Of a stretch of 64,000 nucleotides of DNA, positions 1-8,839 are shown piece after piece; position 1 is the stretch's first letter; each line of letters starts with the position of its first letter. The notes beneath the pieces were generated by a model. The model did not search any database and was not told the DNA's origin. It worked only from the letters and a program-made list of their open reading frames with translations. The position numbers and the translations under genes were made by a program. The DNA lies in contig JACKPW010000006.1 of NCBI GenBank assembly GCA_024233215.1, positions 62,001 through 126,000 on the forward strand, in the 5' to 3' direction. This stretch comes from Verrucomicrobiales bacterium. Its GTDB lineage: Bacteria > Verrucomicrobiota > Verrucomicrobiia > Limisphaerales > J093.

Positions 1-1291
1 TGAGCGCGAGATTCAGCAGCAGCAGCATCCGGCGGGCCGGCCGAATGCTCTGCTTCACACTCGCATGGTGGGCCTTGATGAGATCGGCCTCCGGCAACGG
101 GGTGACCAGCAGCAGTTCCAACGCGCCGCTGCGCCGGTCGTCGTGGAGTCTTCGGGTGGCGGTGAGAACGGCCTGGATGCGGGTCACGAGGTGCAGCGCG
201 TAGGCAGCACAGAAGGCACTGATGAACCCCTCCTCGTGACCGCGCTCGGCCAGGGAATACCCGAGCATGATCACGAAGAACAGGACCACCGGCCACCGCA
301 GGAGCTTGATCCAAAATCCCTCCCTCTGAGATGGCAGCGCCAGCCATTGCGCCGGTTCCGCCCCCCGCTCAATCCGGGTCCGACCCTCACGCCCTGCCGA
401 CCGTCGAGATCCCCACTTCCCCGCGCCGGGAGAAGGCTCCCCGCTGCCTCCCACCTCGGACTTTCGCCAGAGCGTGGGCAGCAGACTGCCAGAAAGCCCG
501 ATCAAGGCGGAGCCGATCAAGCCGAGGAAAAGGAGCGGCAGCCAGTACAGTTCCGCGCCGCTCAGACCCGATCGCCCGGCGGAGTGGCCGAAGTTGCCAT
601 CAAAGGCGAAAATCACCGGCGTCATCGGGGAAAACAGCGTCCAACCGACACCCCCCCCCATGCCGCCGCCGAACACCTCATCGACCAGCACCGGCAACCA
701 GGGCAGAAACACCAGCACCAACAGGCTCGCCACCGAGGACAGGACCGCACTGCGCGCCTCGGTCGACACAGCCGACCAGAACACCCCGACTGCCAGCGAA
801 GTCAGCATGGCGGCGAACAAGGCCAGCAACAGCCGGGCGACCTCGATCCACAGCACGCCCCCTTGCAGGATGGGAAGGAACATGAACGGCAGAATCGCGA
901 GCCACGCACACGCGACCTGGAAGGAGTGACAGACCATCTTGCCAACCACGATTCCGCTCCCGCTCAACGGGGTCAGGAACAGGAGCCCCAGCGTCCCCTC
1001 CCGCTTCTCGAAGCTCAGGCAGTCGGCCGTCAGGAAAGGGCCGGTGAACACGCTCAGGCCGAACGCCGCGATGGCGAGGCACGCGAGCATGACCCCGCCG
1101 CGTTGCTGGGGACCGAAATGGGGAAAGAAGAACCCGAAGAGGAGGGCGATCAAGGCCGCTGCGGCGAATGCCCATCGCAACAGCCACGTGCCCCGCTGAC
1201 GCGAGGCGACGCGGAGTTCGCGCTGGATGACCGGCAGGACGTTCAAACCAAGAAGTGCAGTAGAACCGTAGATTACCGCCGATGGACACAT
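1..1291 (-). CDS. ABC-2 type transporter permease, partial (3' end beyond the left edge)
   Basis: The minus strand is open from an ATG at 1291 to the window edge, about 430 codons without a stop. The translation has an N-terminal [12 protein letters not shown] cytosolic segment, several hydrophobic membrane spans, and a cytosolic motif [16 protein letters not shown] that is shared almost word for word with the permease at 46808 ([16 protein letters not shown]). These are hallmarks of ABC-2 family permease subunits. A later segment repeats the theme ([16 protein letters not shown]). The first codons may not be the true start; a TTG about 15 codons in would sit closer to the paralogue's N-terminus. 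No ATPase subunit is visible here; it may lie left of the window. The substrate is unknown. Confidence 0.8.
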   Translation of the reverse strand, partial: MCPSAVIYGSTALLGLNVLPVIQRELRVASRQRGTWLLRWAFAAAALIALLFGFFFPHFGPQQRGGVMLACLAIAAFGLSVFTGPFLTADCLSFEKREGTLGLLFLTPLSGSGIVVGKMVCHSFQVACAWLAILPFMFLPILQGGVLWIEVARLLLALFAAMLTSLAVGVFWSAVSTEARSAVLSSVASLLVLVFLPWLPVLVDEVFGGGMGGGVGWTLFSPMTPVIFAFDGNFGHSAGRSGLSGAELYWLPLLFLGLIGSALIGLSGSLLPTLWRKSEVGGSGEPSPGAGKWGSRRSAGREGRTRIERGAEPAQWLALPSQREGFWIKLLRWPVVLFFVIMLGYSLAERGHEEGFISAFCAAYALHLVTRIQAVLTATRRLHDDRRSGALELLLVTPLPEADLIKAHHASVKQSIRPARRMLLLLNLAL

Positions 1292-1468
1292 ATTTCCCGG
1301 GGTCCAGGCAAACGTCCGGTCTCAGCCTGCCGACCAAGACGCTCTGCCCCCCTACGACGCTCAAGCCCCCCAGGCCCGCTGCGGTTTCCAGGTTCAAGAG
1401 TTCGCGTGGGGAGAATGCGGCAAGCCGCGACCGCATGCAAGCGGGGGGCGCGCCCCCCCCTATGGACT

Positions 1469-1497
1469 GCGCCGGCGAAGCGAAGCGACGACGGCGC
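1469..1497 (-). repeat. Covarying hairpin repeat, copy A
   Basis: The stem is GCGCCG (1469-1474) with CGGCGC (1492-1497) around a 17-base loop. Read on the minus strand, it has the same flanks (AAGC before, a TCCA block after) and nearly the same loop as copy C at 46702. It is a REP-like dispersed element of unknown function. Confidence 0.6.
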
Positions 1498-1628
1498 TTT
1501 CGAACCTGCGACCACCGACGAACCCGCCGGGACCCGCGTGCCCTCTCCCCGAAAAGCGGTGTCGTGCTGCGCGTGTCACCGCACTCCAGAACGCTGTGGA
1601 CGAGGCTTTCGAACCTGCGACCACCGAC
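1496..1628. repeat. 24-bp direct repeat, two copies 109 bp apart
   Basis: The same 24 bases, beginning GCTTTCGAACC and ending ACCACCGAC, occur at 1496-1519 and 1605-1628. Each copy lies next to one of the two hairpin repeats in this gap, so hairpin plus tail may be one duplicated unit. Confidence 0.75.
1556..1582 (+). repeat. Covarying hairpin repeat, copy B
   Basis: The stem is GCGGTG (1556-1561) with CACCGC (1577-1582). It is preceded by AAA and followed by ACTCCA. The flanks match copies A and C, but both stem arms have changed together so that pairing is kept. Confidence 0.6.
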
Positions 1629-1672
1629 CCTTTTCCTTTCCGCCATGGCAGGGCCTTTCTACACTCCGGCCC

Positions 1673-2488
1673 ATGAATCCGGTGGCATTGGTGACAGGCG
1701 CCTCCCGCGGCATCGGGCGGGGCATCGCGCTGGAGTTGGCCAGGATCGGTCACGATCTTGTGATCAACTATGCCAGCAACCGCGAAGCGGCCACGGCCAC
1801 GGCTGTGGATTGTGTGGCGGCCGGCCACGAAGCCGGACATTCCATTCGCGCGGAGCCCTGCCGGGCCGACATCTCGGAAGCGACTGATCGCGCCGCGCTG
1901 CTGGACTTCACCCGCGCGACCTTCGGCCGGATCGACCTGCTCGTGAACAATGCCGGCGTGGCTCCGAATGTCCGTGCCGACTTGCTCGAAGCCGGCGAGG
2001 AGAGCTTCGACCGGCTGATGCGGATCAACGTCAAGGGGCCCTACTTTCTCACGCAAGCCGTCGCCAAATGGATGATTGAGGAAACCCGAAATCCGAAGTC
2101 CGAAATCCGAAGGGCAGGGGCCGAAATTCACGTTCCGAAGATCGTGACCGTGTCCTCGATCTCGGCCTACACGGCTTCGGTGAACCGCGGCGACTACTGC
2201 GTATCGAAGGCGGCGCTGTCGATGCTCACACCATTGTTCGCGACGCGCCTGGCGGAGTATGGCATCCAGGTCTTTGAGATCCGGCCCGGAGTCATCGCCA
2301 CCGACATGACCGGTCCGGTGAAGGAAAAGTACGACCGGCTCATCGCGGAGGGATTGACCCCGATGGCACGCTGGGGGCAACCGGAAGACATCGGTCGCGC
2401 CGTGGCGGCGATTGCGCAGGATCGTCTGCCGTTCAGCACCGGCGAAGTCATCAACGTCGACGGCGGATTTCACTTGAGAACCCTCTGA
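1673..2488 (+). CDS. Short-chain dehydrogenase/reductase (FabG-like)
   Basis: This 271-residue protein is a classical SDR. It has the nucleotide motif TGASRGIG (residues 8-15), NNAG (92-95), the serine region VSSISAY (160-166) and the catalytic pair YCVSK (175-179), and it ends in the usual GEVINVDGG. The length is normal apart from a loop at about 138-152. That loop is encoded by a heptanucleotide repeat (2081-2115) and reads RNPKSEIR. It precedes the catalytic serine and looks like an in-frame insertion. The gene lies 6 bp upstream of a GH88 hydrolase, so the two are probably co-transcribed and the SDR may act on a sugar-derived ketone. FabG-type fatty acid reduction remains possible. The ATG at 1673 was chosen because the SDR fold begins there. 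Confidence 0.85.
   Translation: MNPVALVTGASRGIGRGIALELARIGHDLVINYASNREAATATAVDCVAAGHEAGHSIRAEPCRADISEATDRAALLDFTRATFGRIDLLVNNAGVAPNVRADLLEAGEESFDRLMRINVKGPYFLTQAVAKWMIEETRNPKSEIRRAGAEIHVPKIVTVSSISAYTASVNRGDYCVSKAALSMLTPLFATRLAEYGIQVFEIRPGVIATDMTGPVKEKYDRLIAEGLTPMARWGQPEDIGRAVAAIAQDRLPFSTGEVINVDGGFHLRTL
2081..2115 (+). repeat. Heptanucleotide repeat inside the SDR gene
   Basis: Five consecutive 7-mers of the form GAAxxCC (GAAACCC, GAAATCC, GAAGTCC, GAAATCC, GAAGGGC) lie in frame inside a coding region. It is the same family as the arrays at 41457 and 42172. Confidence 0.8.
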
Positions 2489-2494
2489 ACTCCC

Positions 2495-3898
2495 ATGCCC
2501 CTCAAACTCGACCCCAGACTCACCCCCAAGAAGCTCCTGCCAAAACTGGAGCGATTCTTCGACCTCTCCGGCCGGAAGATCCTGGCCATCGAGAAGAGCT
2601 GGAAACCGTCCGATGGCACGCCGGTGTTCACCGTCAAGGGCCGCTACACCACGCGCGGCTGGACCGAGTGGACGCAGGGCTTTCAGTTCGGTTCCGCCAT
2701 TCTGCAGTTCGATGCGACAGACGACCGGCAGTTCCTCGACATCGGCCGGCGGAAGACCGTCGAGTTGATGGCGTCGCATGTCTCGCACATCGGCGTGCAC
2801 GACCACGGCTTCAACAACGTGTCCACCTACGGGAACCTGCTGCGGTTGATGCAGGAAGGGCGGATTCCGGCAAACGACGCCGAACGCGATTTCTATGAAC
2901 TGGCGCTGAAGGTCTCGGGCGCGGTGCAGGCATCCCGTTGGACCCGGTTGGCGGATGGCACCGGTTTCATCCATTCGTTCAACGGGGCACACTCCCTGTT
3001 CGTTGACACCATCCGCTCCTGCCGGGCCCTGGCGGTGGCCCACCTGCTGGGGCACTCGCTCATGGGTGAGCAGGACGAGAAAGTGTCGCTGCTGCAGCGG
3101 TTCGTGGAACACGCCCTGAACACCGCCCGCTACAGCGTCTACTACGGCCGGGGCCGGGATGCGTATGACGTGCGCGGTCGGACGACGCACGAGGCCGTCT
3201 TCAACCCCAAGAACGGCGTGTTCCGCTGTCCGAACTCCCAGCAGGGGTATTCGCCGTTCAGCACCTGGACGCGCGGGCTGGCGTGGGCAATCTGCGGGTT
3301 CGCGGAGGAGCTGGAACTGTTGGAGCACCATTCGCGCCGGCTGGCGAAGGACTTGAAGGCGATGGGCCTCAACCTGGTGATGGTGCGGCGTGAGTTCCTC
3401 GAAGCGGCCACCGCAACGGCGGATTTCTACCTGGCGAACTCCTGCGCCGACGGCATCCCGATGTGGGACACCGGAGCGCCGAATCTTCACCGACTGCCGG
3501 CGGATTACCTCAAGCGGCGGTCGAATCCCTTCAACCGTTGGGAACCGGTGGACAGCTCGGCGGCGGCGATTGCGGCGCAGGGATTGATCCGCCTGGGAGA
3601 TTACCTGGCCTCGACGAAGGGCAATGCCACCCAGGCGCGGCGCTATCGGCAGGCCGGGCTCGCAATCGCCGACACCCTGTTCTCGGAACCCTATCTCTCG
3701 GCCGATCCGAAGCATCAGGGACTGACTCTCCACTCCGTCTATCACCGGCCGAACGGTTGGGATTATGTTCCGCCCGGACAGAAGGTGCCCTGCGGCGAGA
3801 GCTCCATGTGGGGCGATTACCACGCCCGCGAACTGGCGCTGCTGATCCTGCGAGAGGCCCAGGGCCGGCCACCGCTGGCGTTCTTCGCGGGGATTTGA
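2495..3898 (+). CDS. Glycoside hydrolase family 88-like (unsaturated glucuronyl hydrolase)
   Basis: This 467-residue protein carries the GH88 signatures HDHGF (102-106, holding the catalytic aspartate position), STWTRGLAW in the middle, DSSAAAIAAQGL, and a C-terminal MWGDYHARELALL block that matches the GDYYxLEAL type ending. The family removes unsaturated uronic acid from oligosaccharides made by polysaccharide lyases, by hydration of the double bond. There is no clear signal peptide, so a cytosolic site of action is likely. It follows the SDR with a 6-bp gap, a probable operon for uronate-oligosaccharide use. Exact substrate (glycosaminoglycan, ulvan, rhamnogalacturonan) cannot be read from sequence. 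Confidence 0.8.
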   Translation: MPLKLDPRLTPKKLLPKLERFFDLSGRKILAIEKSWKPSDGTPVFTVKGRYTTRGWTEWTQGFQFGSAILQFDATDDRQFLDIGRRKTVELMASHVSHIGVHDHGFNNVSTYGNLLRLMQEGRIPANDAERDFYELALKVSGAVQASRWTRLADGTGFIHSFNGAHSLFVDTIRSCRALAVAHLLGHSLMGEQDEKVSLLQRFVEHALNTARYSVYYGRGRDAYDVRGRTTHEAVFNPKNGVFRCPNSQQGYSPFSTWTRGLAWAICGFAEELELLEHHSRRLAKDLKAMGLNLVMVRREFLEAATATADFYLANSCADGIPMWDTGAPNLHRLPADYLKRRSNPFNRWEPVDSSAAAIAAQGLIRLGDYLASTKGNATQARRYRQAGLAIADTLFSEPYLSADPKHQGLTLHSVYHRPNGWDYVPPGQKVPCGESSMWGDYHARELALLILREAQGRPPLAFFAGI

Positions 3899-3934
3899 AC
3901 AGGGGCTTGCGCCACTGTCGCGGCGGAGCATGGA

Positions 3935-3957
3935 GCCGGGAGCCGAGGACTCCCGGC
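3935..3957. repeat. Hairpin downstream of GH88
   Basis: A perfect 8-bp stem (GCCGGGAG with CTCCCGGC) closes a 7-base loop between the convergent ends of the GH88 gene and the next minus-strand ORF. There is no T-run. It could act as a terminator or be another dispersed hairpin. Confidence 0.45.
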
Positions 3958-3981
3958 GCACGATCCGCCCACACAGCCCGC

Positions 3982-4857
3982 TCACTCCGGCTTGGCATAT
4001 TTCTGCACCCACAGCTTCGGATCATCTCCAAGCTGGTCGCCGGTCAACTGCCGCAAGTGGGCGACAAGGTCTTGCTGGAGCGAAGCCCGAACCCGCTCCA
4101 TGAGGTGGTAATGGTGGCGCTCGATGCCGGAAGCCGGTGGCTCTGGTGGGCGGTAGAATCGTCCCACCCACCGCAGAGTGTCAGCAACCTCCGTAACGTT
4201 GGTTTCCGCCAACGCGGCGTCTCTGCCTTCCTGCAACATGTCCGTCCAACCATCTGCAAGCGCGGCGTCGATCTCAGCCATGACGAAACGCCCCCACCCC
4301 CATGCTGCAAGCACCGCGAGAATCGCTGTTACCAGCGACAGCACAAAGATGAGACGCTTCTGGCCAAGGGGCGTCAAAGTGGCTGACCGAGGCGAGGAGC
4401 GCGCCAAGGATGAACGAGATGGAACATGAGACCAGTCACGCTCCTCGTCATTCGGTTGAGCGACGGGTTCGGAGTTTCGGCCTTCACAAGGGCAAACGGA
4501 TACGTGGAGGGAAAGCTCGTGGAGCAGTCCAATGCCCGTCGGATCAAGTTCCATCATGCAAGAATCGGCATCGCCGAAAAAACTGAGAGTTCGCGTCACA
4601 ACCCCTGGAAACCGGGCAAGTCGAATAAGCTCCTGGCAGTGTGACTGCAGGAAGTCCAGCGCCTCCATGGCAACATCCAGTGGATACGTGCCCTCGTGGA
4701 TATCGGAGAACTCCAGCCAAGATTCCCTAGCCAGGCTGCCATCGGCCAACGTATCACCTTGCCGTACGATGGACGGTTCCAATGTGGAACTGCGAAGGAA
4801 ATCGTCCGGCAGGAAATTAGGGCCACCGAACACGATGGTGAAACCGGCCTGCTTCAT
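3982..4857 (-). CDS. Unknown two-part protein: DUF4279-like N-half and one-TM C-half
   Basis: The first half of this 291-residue product (about 1-130) resembles DUF4279-type small proteins: a GD motif, a W-x-E-F strand, a long helix and a final strand pair. The second half has a basic start, one strong membrane segment near residues 170-195 (FVLSLVTAILAVLAAWG) and an acidic C-terminal domain. Such a join is unusual and could be a natural fusion or two former genes. It overlaps the upstream 56-residue ORF by 4 bp (ATGA), so translation is probably coupled. GC is lower than in the flanking genes. Function unknown. Confidence 0.55.
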   Translation of the reverse strand: MKQAGFTIVFGGPNFLPDDFLRSSTLEPSIVRQGDTLADGSLARESWLEFSDIHEGTYPLDVAMEALDFLQSHCQELIRLARFPGVVTRTLSFFGDADSCMMELDPTGIGLLHELSLHVSVCPCEGRNSEPVAQPNDEERDWSHVPSRSSLARSSPRSATLTPLGQKRLIFVLSLVTAILAVLAAWGWGRFVMAEIDAALADGWTDMLQEGRDAALAETNVTEVADTLRWVGRFYRPPEPPASGIERHHYHLMERVRASLQQDLVAHLRQLTGDQLGDDPKLWVQKYAKPE

Positions 4858-5024
4858 CTTTTGCAGAACGCACGACGGAGGTACGCCGAAAGCTGCGACT
4901 CACCGACCCCGCGGCAAGGTGGTCCGAATGAAATCGCGATGTGATCACGGCGTTCGAGTTCAGCCACCGGGATAGGCCTCAGATCGCCAAACTTAATCGT
5001 CTGCTGTAGCTGCTGAGGTGACAT
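4854..5024 (-). CDS. Small ORF, 56 residues, unknown
   Basis: An AGGAGG ribosome binding site lies a few bases before the ATG at 5024. This is one of the clearest Shine-Dalgarno sequences in the window and is the reason for choosing this start. The product begins MSPQQLQQTIKFGDL and ends in a basic tail. Its stop overlaps the start of the next gene by 4 bp, and its start lies inside the end of the 122-residue ORF upstream. I recognise no family. A partner of the downstream DUF4279-like protein is a reasonable guess from position only. Confidence 0.5.
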   Translation of the reverse strand: MSPQQLQQTIKFGDLRPIPVAELERRDHIAISFGPPCRGVGESQLSAYLRRAFCKR

Positions 5025-5361
5025 GAAATCCTCCTGTCGTGAACGCTGTCTGGAGCCGCTCAATAAGGGCATCAGCATGCTCCTGGGGGATCGGTCCGAT
5101 GATACGGGTCCCCATCGTCCGAAAGTCGTGGTCGTCCCGGTCATGGTCGTACTCACCAAAGACCAACCAGACACTCGCCATGCTCCCAGCCGGGACAGGC
5201 TGCGCAAGCCGTGTAGCCAACCGGACACGGTCGAGAAGCTTCGGCTGTCCAGTGTAACAGTTGCATTCCCAGATGATCGTGACAGTTTGCGCATGTGAAT
5301 TCGGCGGCGCCGTGTCAGGTATTGGACCACACTGAGTGTGGCCCGCTGGGGCTGAATTCAT
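4993..5361 (-). CDS. Small ORF, 122 residues, unknown
   Basis: This is the first gene of a three-gene minus-strand cluster. The middle of the product looks like a compact alpha/beta domain (about 27-110) with the acidic turn EYDHDRDDHD. The N-terminal 20 residues are Pro/Cys-rich, and the true start may be internal. A perfect inverted repeat (CCACACT-G-AGTGTGG, 5327-5341) lies near the 5' end. No homologous family is recognised. Confidence 0.45.
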   Translation of the reverse strand: MNSAPAGHTQCGPIPDTAPPNSHAQTVTIIWECNCYTGQPKLLDRVRLATRLAQPVPAGSMASVWLVFGEYDHDRDDHDFRTMGTRIIGPIPQEHADALIERLQTAFTTGGFHVTSAATADD

Positions 5362-5429
5362 GATGAGTTGACGCTAAAGGGGTTACATCGCCAACGCAAG
5401 GCACAAGTGTGGCCCAGCTATGCCGCCCC

Positions 5430-6494
5430 TCACCGGTGCTCGCCGCACAGCACATCCGTCGGTGCCAGGCCCAGCTCGAACGGTTCCAGGGGCATGGGGC
5501 GGTCGTGGTCGAGGTGTTCCCGGCAGAGGGCGAAGAAGTCGGCCTGGGTGCGGACGCGGCGGACGTGGTGAAGGAATTCCCCGGACGGGTCCACGCCGAG
5601 CGCCAGGAAGTTCATGTGTTTCTTGATCCGCTGTACGTGGCTGATCGCGGTGAGACCGGGGGCGGCGGTCGCTTCAAACAAGGCCTCGATGTAGGCCTGC
5701 ACCTCGCGGCCGGTGGGCAGGACCGGAGCGTTCGGAGCGTCGGCGGTACCCGGTGCCAGCGACCGGAATTGGCGGAAGATCCACGGATTGCGAATGGCGC
5801 CCCGCCCGATCATCAGGCCGCGGGCGCCGGTTTCCCGCAGGACCTCCCACCCGTGCCTGCCGGAGTGGACATTGCCGTTGGCCAGCACGGGACAGGGGAG
5901 CCTTTCGACCGCGCGGGCGATCAGGTCATAATGCACCGGCGCCCGGTACATCTCCCGAACTGTGCGGCCGTGGACGGTGACCAGATCCAGATCGTGACGG
6001 GCAAGGATTGCCAGGAGCTGGTCGTAGCCCTCCGGGTTGTCGAAGCCGACCCGGGTCTTGACGGTGAACGGAATCGACACGGCCTCCCGAAGCGCACCCA
6101 GGATCCGGTCGATCCGATCCGGTTCCCGGAGCAACCCGCCGCCGGCGCATTTCCGGTAAACGACCGGTGCCGGGCAGCCCAGATTGAGGTCGATGGCGGC
6201 GACCGGCTGTTGCTGGAGTTCGCGGGCGGTGCGGACCAGTTCGGCCGGGTCGTTGCCGATCATCTGGGCCACGGCGGGACCGCCGGTGGGATTCTCTGTG
6301 ATCGAGCGCAGGATGTGGCGGTCGAGCCGGGAACCGGAGTAGACCCGAAAGTACTCGGTGAAGTAGACGTCGGGACCTCCGTATTGCGCCATGAGCCGCC
6401 AGAAGGGGAGGTCAGTGATGTCCTGCATGGGTGCCAGCGCCGTCAGGGGCTCCGGACGGGCCAGCAGGGCACGGAACTGGCTGGACGGGGACAT
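5430..6494 (-). CDS. dus: tRNA-dihydrouridine synthase (Dus family)
   Basis: This FMN-dependent enzyme reduces specific uridines in tRNA to dihydrouridine. The 354-residue product has the Dus pattern in order: an APMQDITD-type start of the TIM barrel, the NLGCP motif, the catalytic cysteine in RKCAGGGLL (about residue 116), VKTRVGFD, VTVHGRT, NGNV and an IGRGAIRNPW phosphate-binding motif. Length and order match the family. An ATG at 6494 is preferred to an in-frame TTG four codons upstream. It stands alone, divergent from the transporter gene. Confidence 0.93.
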   Translation of the reverse strand: MSPSSQFRALLARPEPLTALAPMQDITDLPFWRLMAQYGGPDVYFTEYFRVYSGSRLDRHILRSITENPTGGPAVAQMIGNDPAELVRTARELQQQPVAAIDLNLGCPAPVVYRKCAGGGLLREPDRIDRILGALREAVSIPFTVKTRVGFDNPEGYDQLLAILARHDLDLVTVHGRTVREMYRAPVHYDLIARAVERLPCPVLANGNVHSGRHGWEVLRETGARGLMIGRGAIRNPWIFRQFRSLAPGTADAPNAPVLPTGREVQAYIEALFEATAAPGLTAISHVQRIKKHMNFLALGVDPSGEFLHHVRRVRTQADFFALCREHLDHDRPMPLEPFELGLAPTDVLCGEHR

Positions 6495-6840
6495 GAAGCT
6501 CAGCAACCGGCGGGAGGCCTCGCCACCTCCGCCTTCCGCCGGATCTTGCCCGCAAACTGGTTCTGATGCCTGCCCATTGAAACCGCCGGGAGATTACCGC
6601 CAAGACCGGAGCAAGGTGAAGAACAAGAGCAGGATGCCTTCGCGGCGGAGCCATCCGGGTTCGAAACCCGCGGTGAAAGGCGGCAGGAAACGCTTGCGTC
6701 CATCGGCTGAAAACGGGCATCTGTCAGGTATGAGCCGCAGCGGCATCAACCCACCGGGGCGGAGACCGCCCCCTGCACCATGGCCCCTGGCAGTCGCGCG
6801 GGAGTCCCGCAAAGCGATCGACTGACGCCTCCCTGCACGC
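6495..6840. other. Divergent intergenic region with hairpins
   Basis: This 346-bp gap lies between dus and the transporter. It contains a GGGGCGG-AGA-CCGCCCC hairpin (6758-6774) and a second GC-rich inverted repeat near 6790-6822. No coding frame is convincing, and no promoter was chosen. Confidence 0.4.
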
Positions 6841-8607
6841 ATGGAGATCACCCTGGTATTCATGATCCTCGGGCTGGCGACGCTCTACTTCGTCACCGAA
6901 ACCTATCCACCGCACGTGGTGGCGATGCTGGTCCTGGCCCTGTTGGTGGTGACATCGCTGGTCACGCCCCAGGAAGCCTTCCAGGGTTTCAGCCACGAGG
7001 CGACCATCACGGTCGCCTGCATGTTCGTGCTGAGCGCCGGGTTGGAGCGGACCGGGGCGGTGCGGTTCCTGGGAAAGGGATTGATCCGCCTGGGGTCGAA
7101 CCGTTTCATCCTCCTGGCCTTGCTCATGGTGGTGGCCGGCGGGATCTCGGCGTTCATCAACAACACTGCGGCGGTCGCCGTTTTCCTGCCACTGGTATTG
7201 ACGGCCGCCCGGGCCCGGAAGATTCCCGCCTCCCGACTGCTCATCCCGCTCTCCTACGCCTCCCAGTTCGGCGGCACGTGCACCTTGATCGGCACTTCGA
7301 CGAACCTGCTGGTCAGCGGGATCGCCCGGGACCACGGCTACGCCCCGTTCTCGATGTTTGAAATGACCGGCATGGGCCTGCTCCTGTTCGGCACCGGCAC
7401 GCTGTATTTCCTGATCATCGGCCAGTGGTTGCTGCCGGGGCAACGCGGGCCCGAGTTGATCGACACCTACGCCCTGCGCGATTACCTGTCGGAACTGCTG
7501 GTCCAGCCCGGCTCGCCACTGATCGGGCGGGCCACCACGGAACTGGCCCTGACCAAGACCTACGATGTCACCCTCGTGGAGATCTTCCGGGAGCGGCGCA
7601 AGATCTGGTTCCCGCTCTATGAACCGATCCGGGAAGGCGACGTGCTTCTGATGCGGGGCAAGCTCGACCGGTTGATGGGGTTCCAGAGTCGCTTCAAGCT
7701 GGCCCCCTGGGCGGAATTCAAACTCACCCGGGATGAACTCGTCGGGGGCGACCGAAAGATGGTGGAGGGACTGGTGGCGCCCGGGTCGGAGTTCATCGAC
7801 CAAACCCTGCAGGAATCCCAGCTCCGGCAACGGTTCAACACGGTGGTGCTCGGCATCCAACGGCACGGCCAGCTCCTGCGTGAGAAACTGGCGGGGGTCC
7901 GACTGCAACTGGGCGACGCGGTGCTGCTGCTCGGCCGGCCGGACGACCTGGAACGGCTGCAGGCGACCGGTGACTTCGTGTTGCTCGGCGAAGTGGAACG
8001 GGAAGACCCGGCCCGTCGTTCCCGGGCGTTGCGCGCCATGCTGATCGTGGGGGTGGCGCTGGGAGCGGCCGCCTTCCACCTCACCACGATCACGGTGGCG
8101 GCCATGCTGGGATCGCTGCTGCTGGTGCTGACCCGTTGTTTGGACGCACAGGATGCCCACGAATCCATCGACTGGCCGGTGATCTTCCTGATGGCGGGCG
8201 TGCTCCCCCTGGGGGTGGCGCTGGACAAGTCCGGAGCGGCTGCGGAGATCGCCGCTTTTGCCATGAAGACCGTGGGAACCCTCGGCCCCCAAGGCGTGCT
8301 GGCGGCGCTTTACCTGGTCACCGCGATTCTCACGGCAGTGATGAGCAACACGGCCTGTGCCGCCCTGATGGCCCCGCTGGCGATCAAGGCGGCGGAGGGA
8401 ATGGGCCTGGACCCGCGGCCGATGCTCATGGCGGTGATGTTCGCGGCCTCCACGTGCTTTGCCACCCCGGTGGGTTATCAAACCAACCTGATGGTCTACA
8501 ACGCCGGTGGCTACCGCTTCGCCGACTTCATCCGGGTGGGGCTGCCGCTGAACCTGATCTTCGCCGCCCTGGCGATCTGGTTCATCCCGCTCTTCTGGCC
8601 GCTCTGA
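6841..8607 (+). CDS. SLC13/DASS-type anion symporter with two TrkA-C (RCK C) domains
   Basis: This 588-residue polytopic inner-membrane protein has the two inverted-repeat signatures of the divalent anion symporter family: INNTA (106-110) with GTCTLIGTSTN (145-155) in the first half, and SNTACAALMAPLA with TPVGYQTNLMVY in the second. Between the halves lie two cytosolic TrkA-C-like domains (about 215-400), as in other bacterial members. The family imports sulfate, carboxylates or related anions, usually with Na+. The substrate cannot be told by eye. The gene stands alone between dus and the tol operon. Confidence 0.88.
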   Translation: MEITLVFMILGLATLYFVTETYPPHVVAMLVLALLVVTSLVTPQEAFQGFSHEATITVACMFVLSAGLERTGAVRFLGKGLIRLGSNRFILLALLMVVAGGISAFINNTAAVAVFLPLVLTAARARKIPASRLLIPLSYASQFGGTCTLIGTSTNLLVSGIARDHGYAPFSMFEMTGMGLLLFGTGTLYFLIIGQWLLPGQRGPELIDTYALRDYLSELLVQPGSPLIGRATTELALTKTYDVTLVEIFRERRKIWFPLYEPIREGDVLLMRGKLDRLMGFQSRFKLAPWAEFKLTRDELVGGDRKMVEGLVAPGSEFIDQTLQESQLRQRFNTVVLGIQRHGQLLREKLAGVRLQLGDAVLLLGRPDDLERLQATGDFVLLGEVEREDPARRSRALRAMLIVGVALGAAAFHLTTITVAAMLGSLLLVLTRCLDAQDAHESIDWPVIFLMAGVLPLGVALDKSGAAAEIAAFAMKTVGTLGPQGVLAALYLVTAILTAVMSNTACAALMAPLAIKAAEGMGLDPRPMLMAVMFAASTCFATPVGYQTNLMVYNAGGYRFADFIRVGLPLNLIFAALAIWFIPLFWPL

Positions 8608-8839
8608 ACGCGTCTGCCTCGGGGGGGGCGGCGCTTCCGCGGAGCCCGGCGCCTGTTCGGCTCCGATCAGGCTCCACGGGAGACTTGCGATTACGAGGAG
8701 GATCACGATTACGAGAGGCGGGATCGAAGCACCTCGGATGCGCCCTTTTCCCACAGGTTCGGCGAAAGACTTTGACCCCCGGGAGCGGAGGGAGTAAGCA
8801 AGCAGGCAAAACGAGGCTCGTAACACTGGTGTTTTCAGG
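8608..8839. other. Intergenic region upstream of tolQ
   Basis: It contains a 10-bp repeat CGATTACGAG at 8688-8697 and 8706-8715 and the candidate tol promoter at 8772-8800. No gene is seen. Confidence 0.5.
8772..8800 (+). promoter_or_regulatory. Candidate sigma-70-type promoter for the tol operon
   Basis: TTGACC (8772-8777) and TAAGCA (8795-8800) are separated by 17 bp, about 40 bp before the tolQ ATG. The -10 match is weak. Confidence 0.35.

Larger units (their letters stand above)
1292..1672. other. Divergent intergenic region with dispersed repeats
   Basis: This 381-bp gap separates the minus-strand permease from the plus-strand SDR. It holds two copies of a hairpin repeat (1469-1497 and 1556-1582) and a 24-bp perfect direct repeat (1496-1519 and 1605-1628). 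It has runs of C and G and no credible coding frame. Promoters for both flanking genes should lie here, but I could not pick a convincing one. Confidence 0.6.

Noticed and set aside
65..1672. Long plus-strand frame that runs into the SDR gene
   Set aside because: Its product is low-complexity and domain-free before residue 537, and it lies opposite a convincing membrane permease on the minus strand. Only the SDR part from 1673 is real.
1460..4012. 850-codon minus-strand frame
   Set aside because: It is antisense to the SDR and GH88 genes and shows no domain; high GC keeps the shadow frame open.
4854..5330. 158-codon minus-strand frame extending the 56-residue ORF upstream
   Set aside because: The extra N-terminal 100 residues are out of frame with the better 122-residue ORF and the strong ribosome binding site lies at the internal ATG (5024).
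6655..6672. T-arm-like GGGTTCGAAACCC sequence
   Set aside because: It looks like a tRNA T arm, but no acceptor, D or anticodon arm can be built around it.
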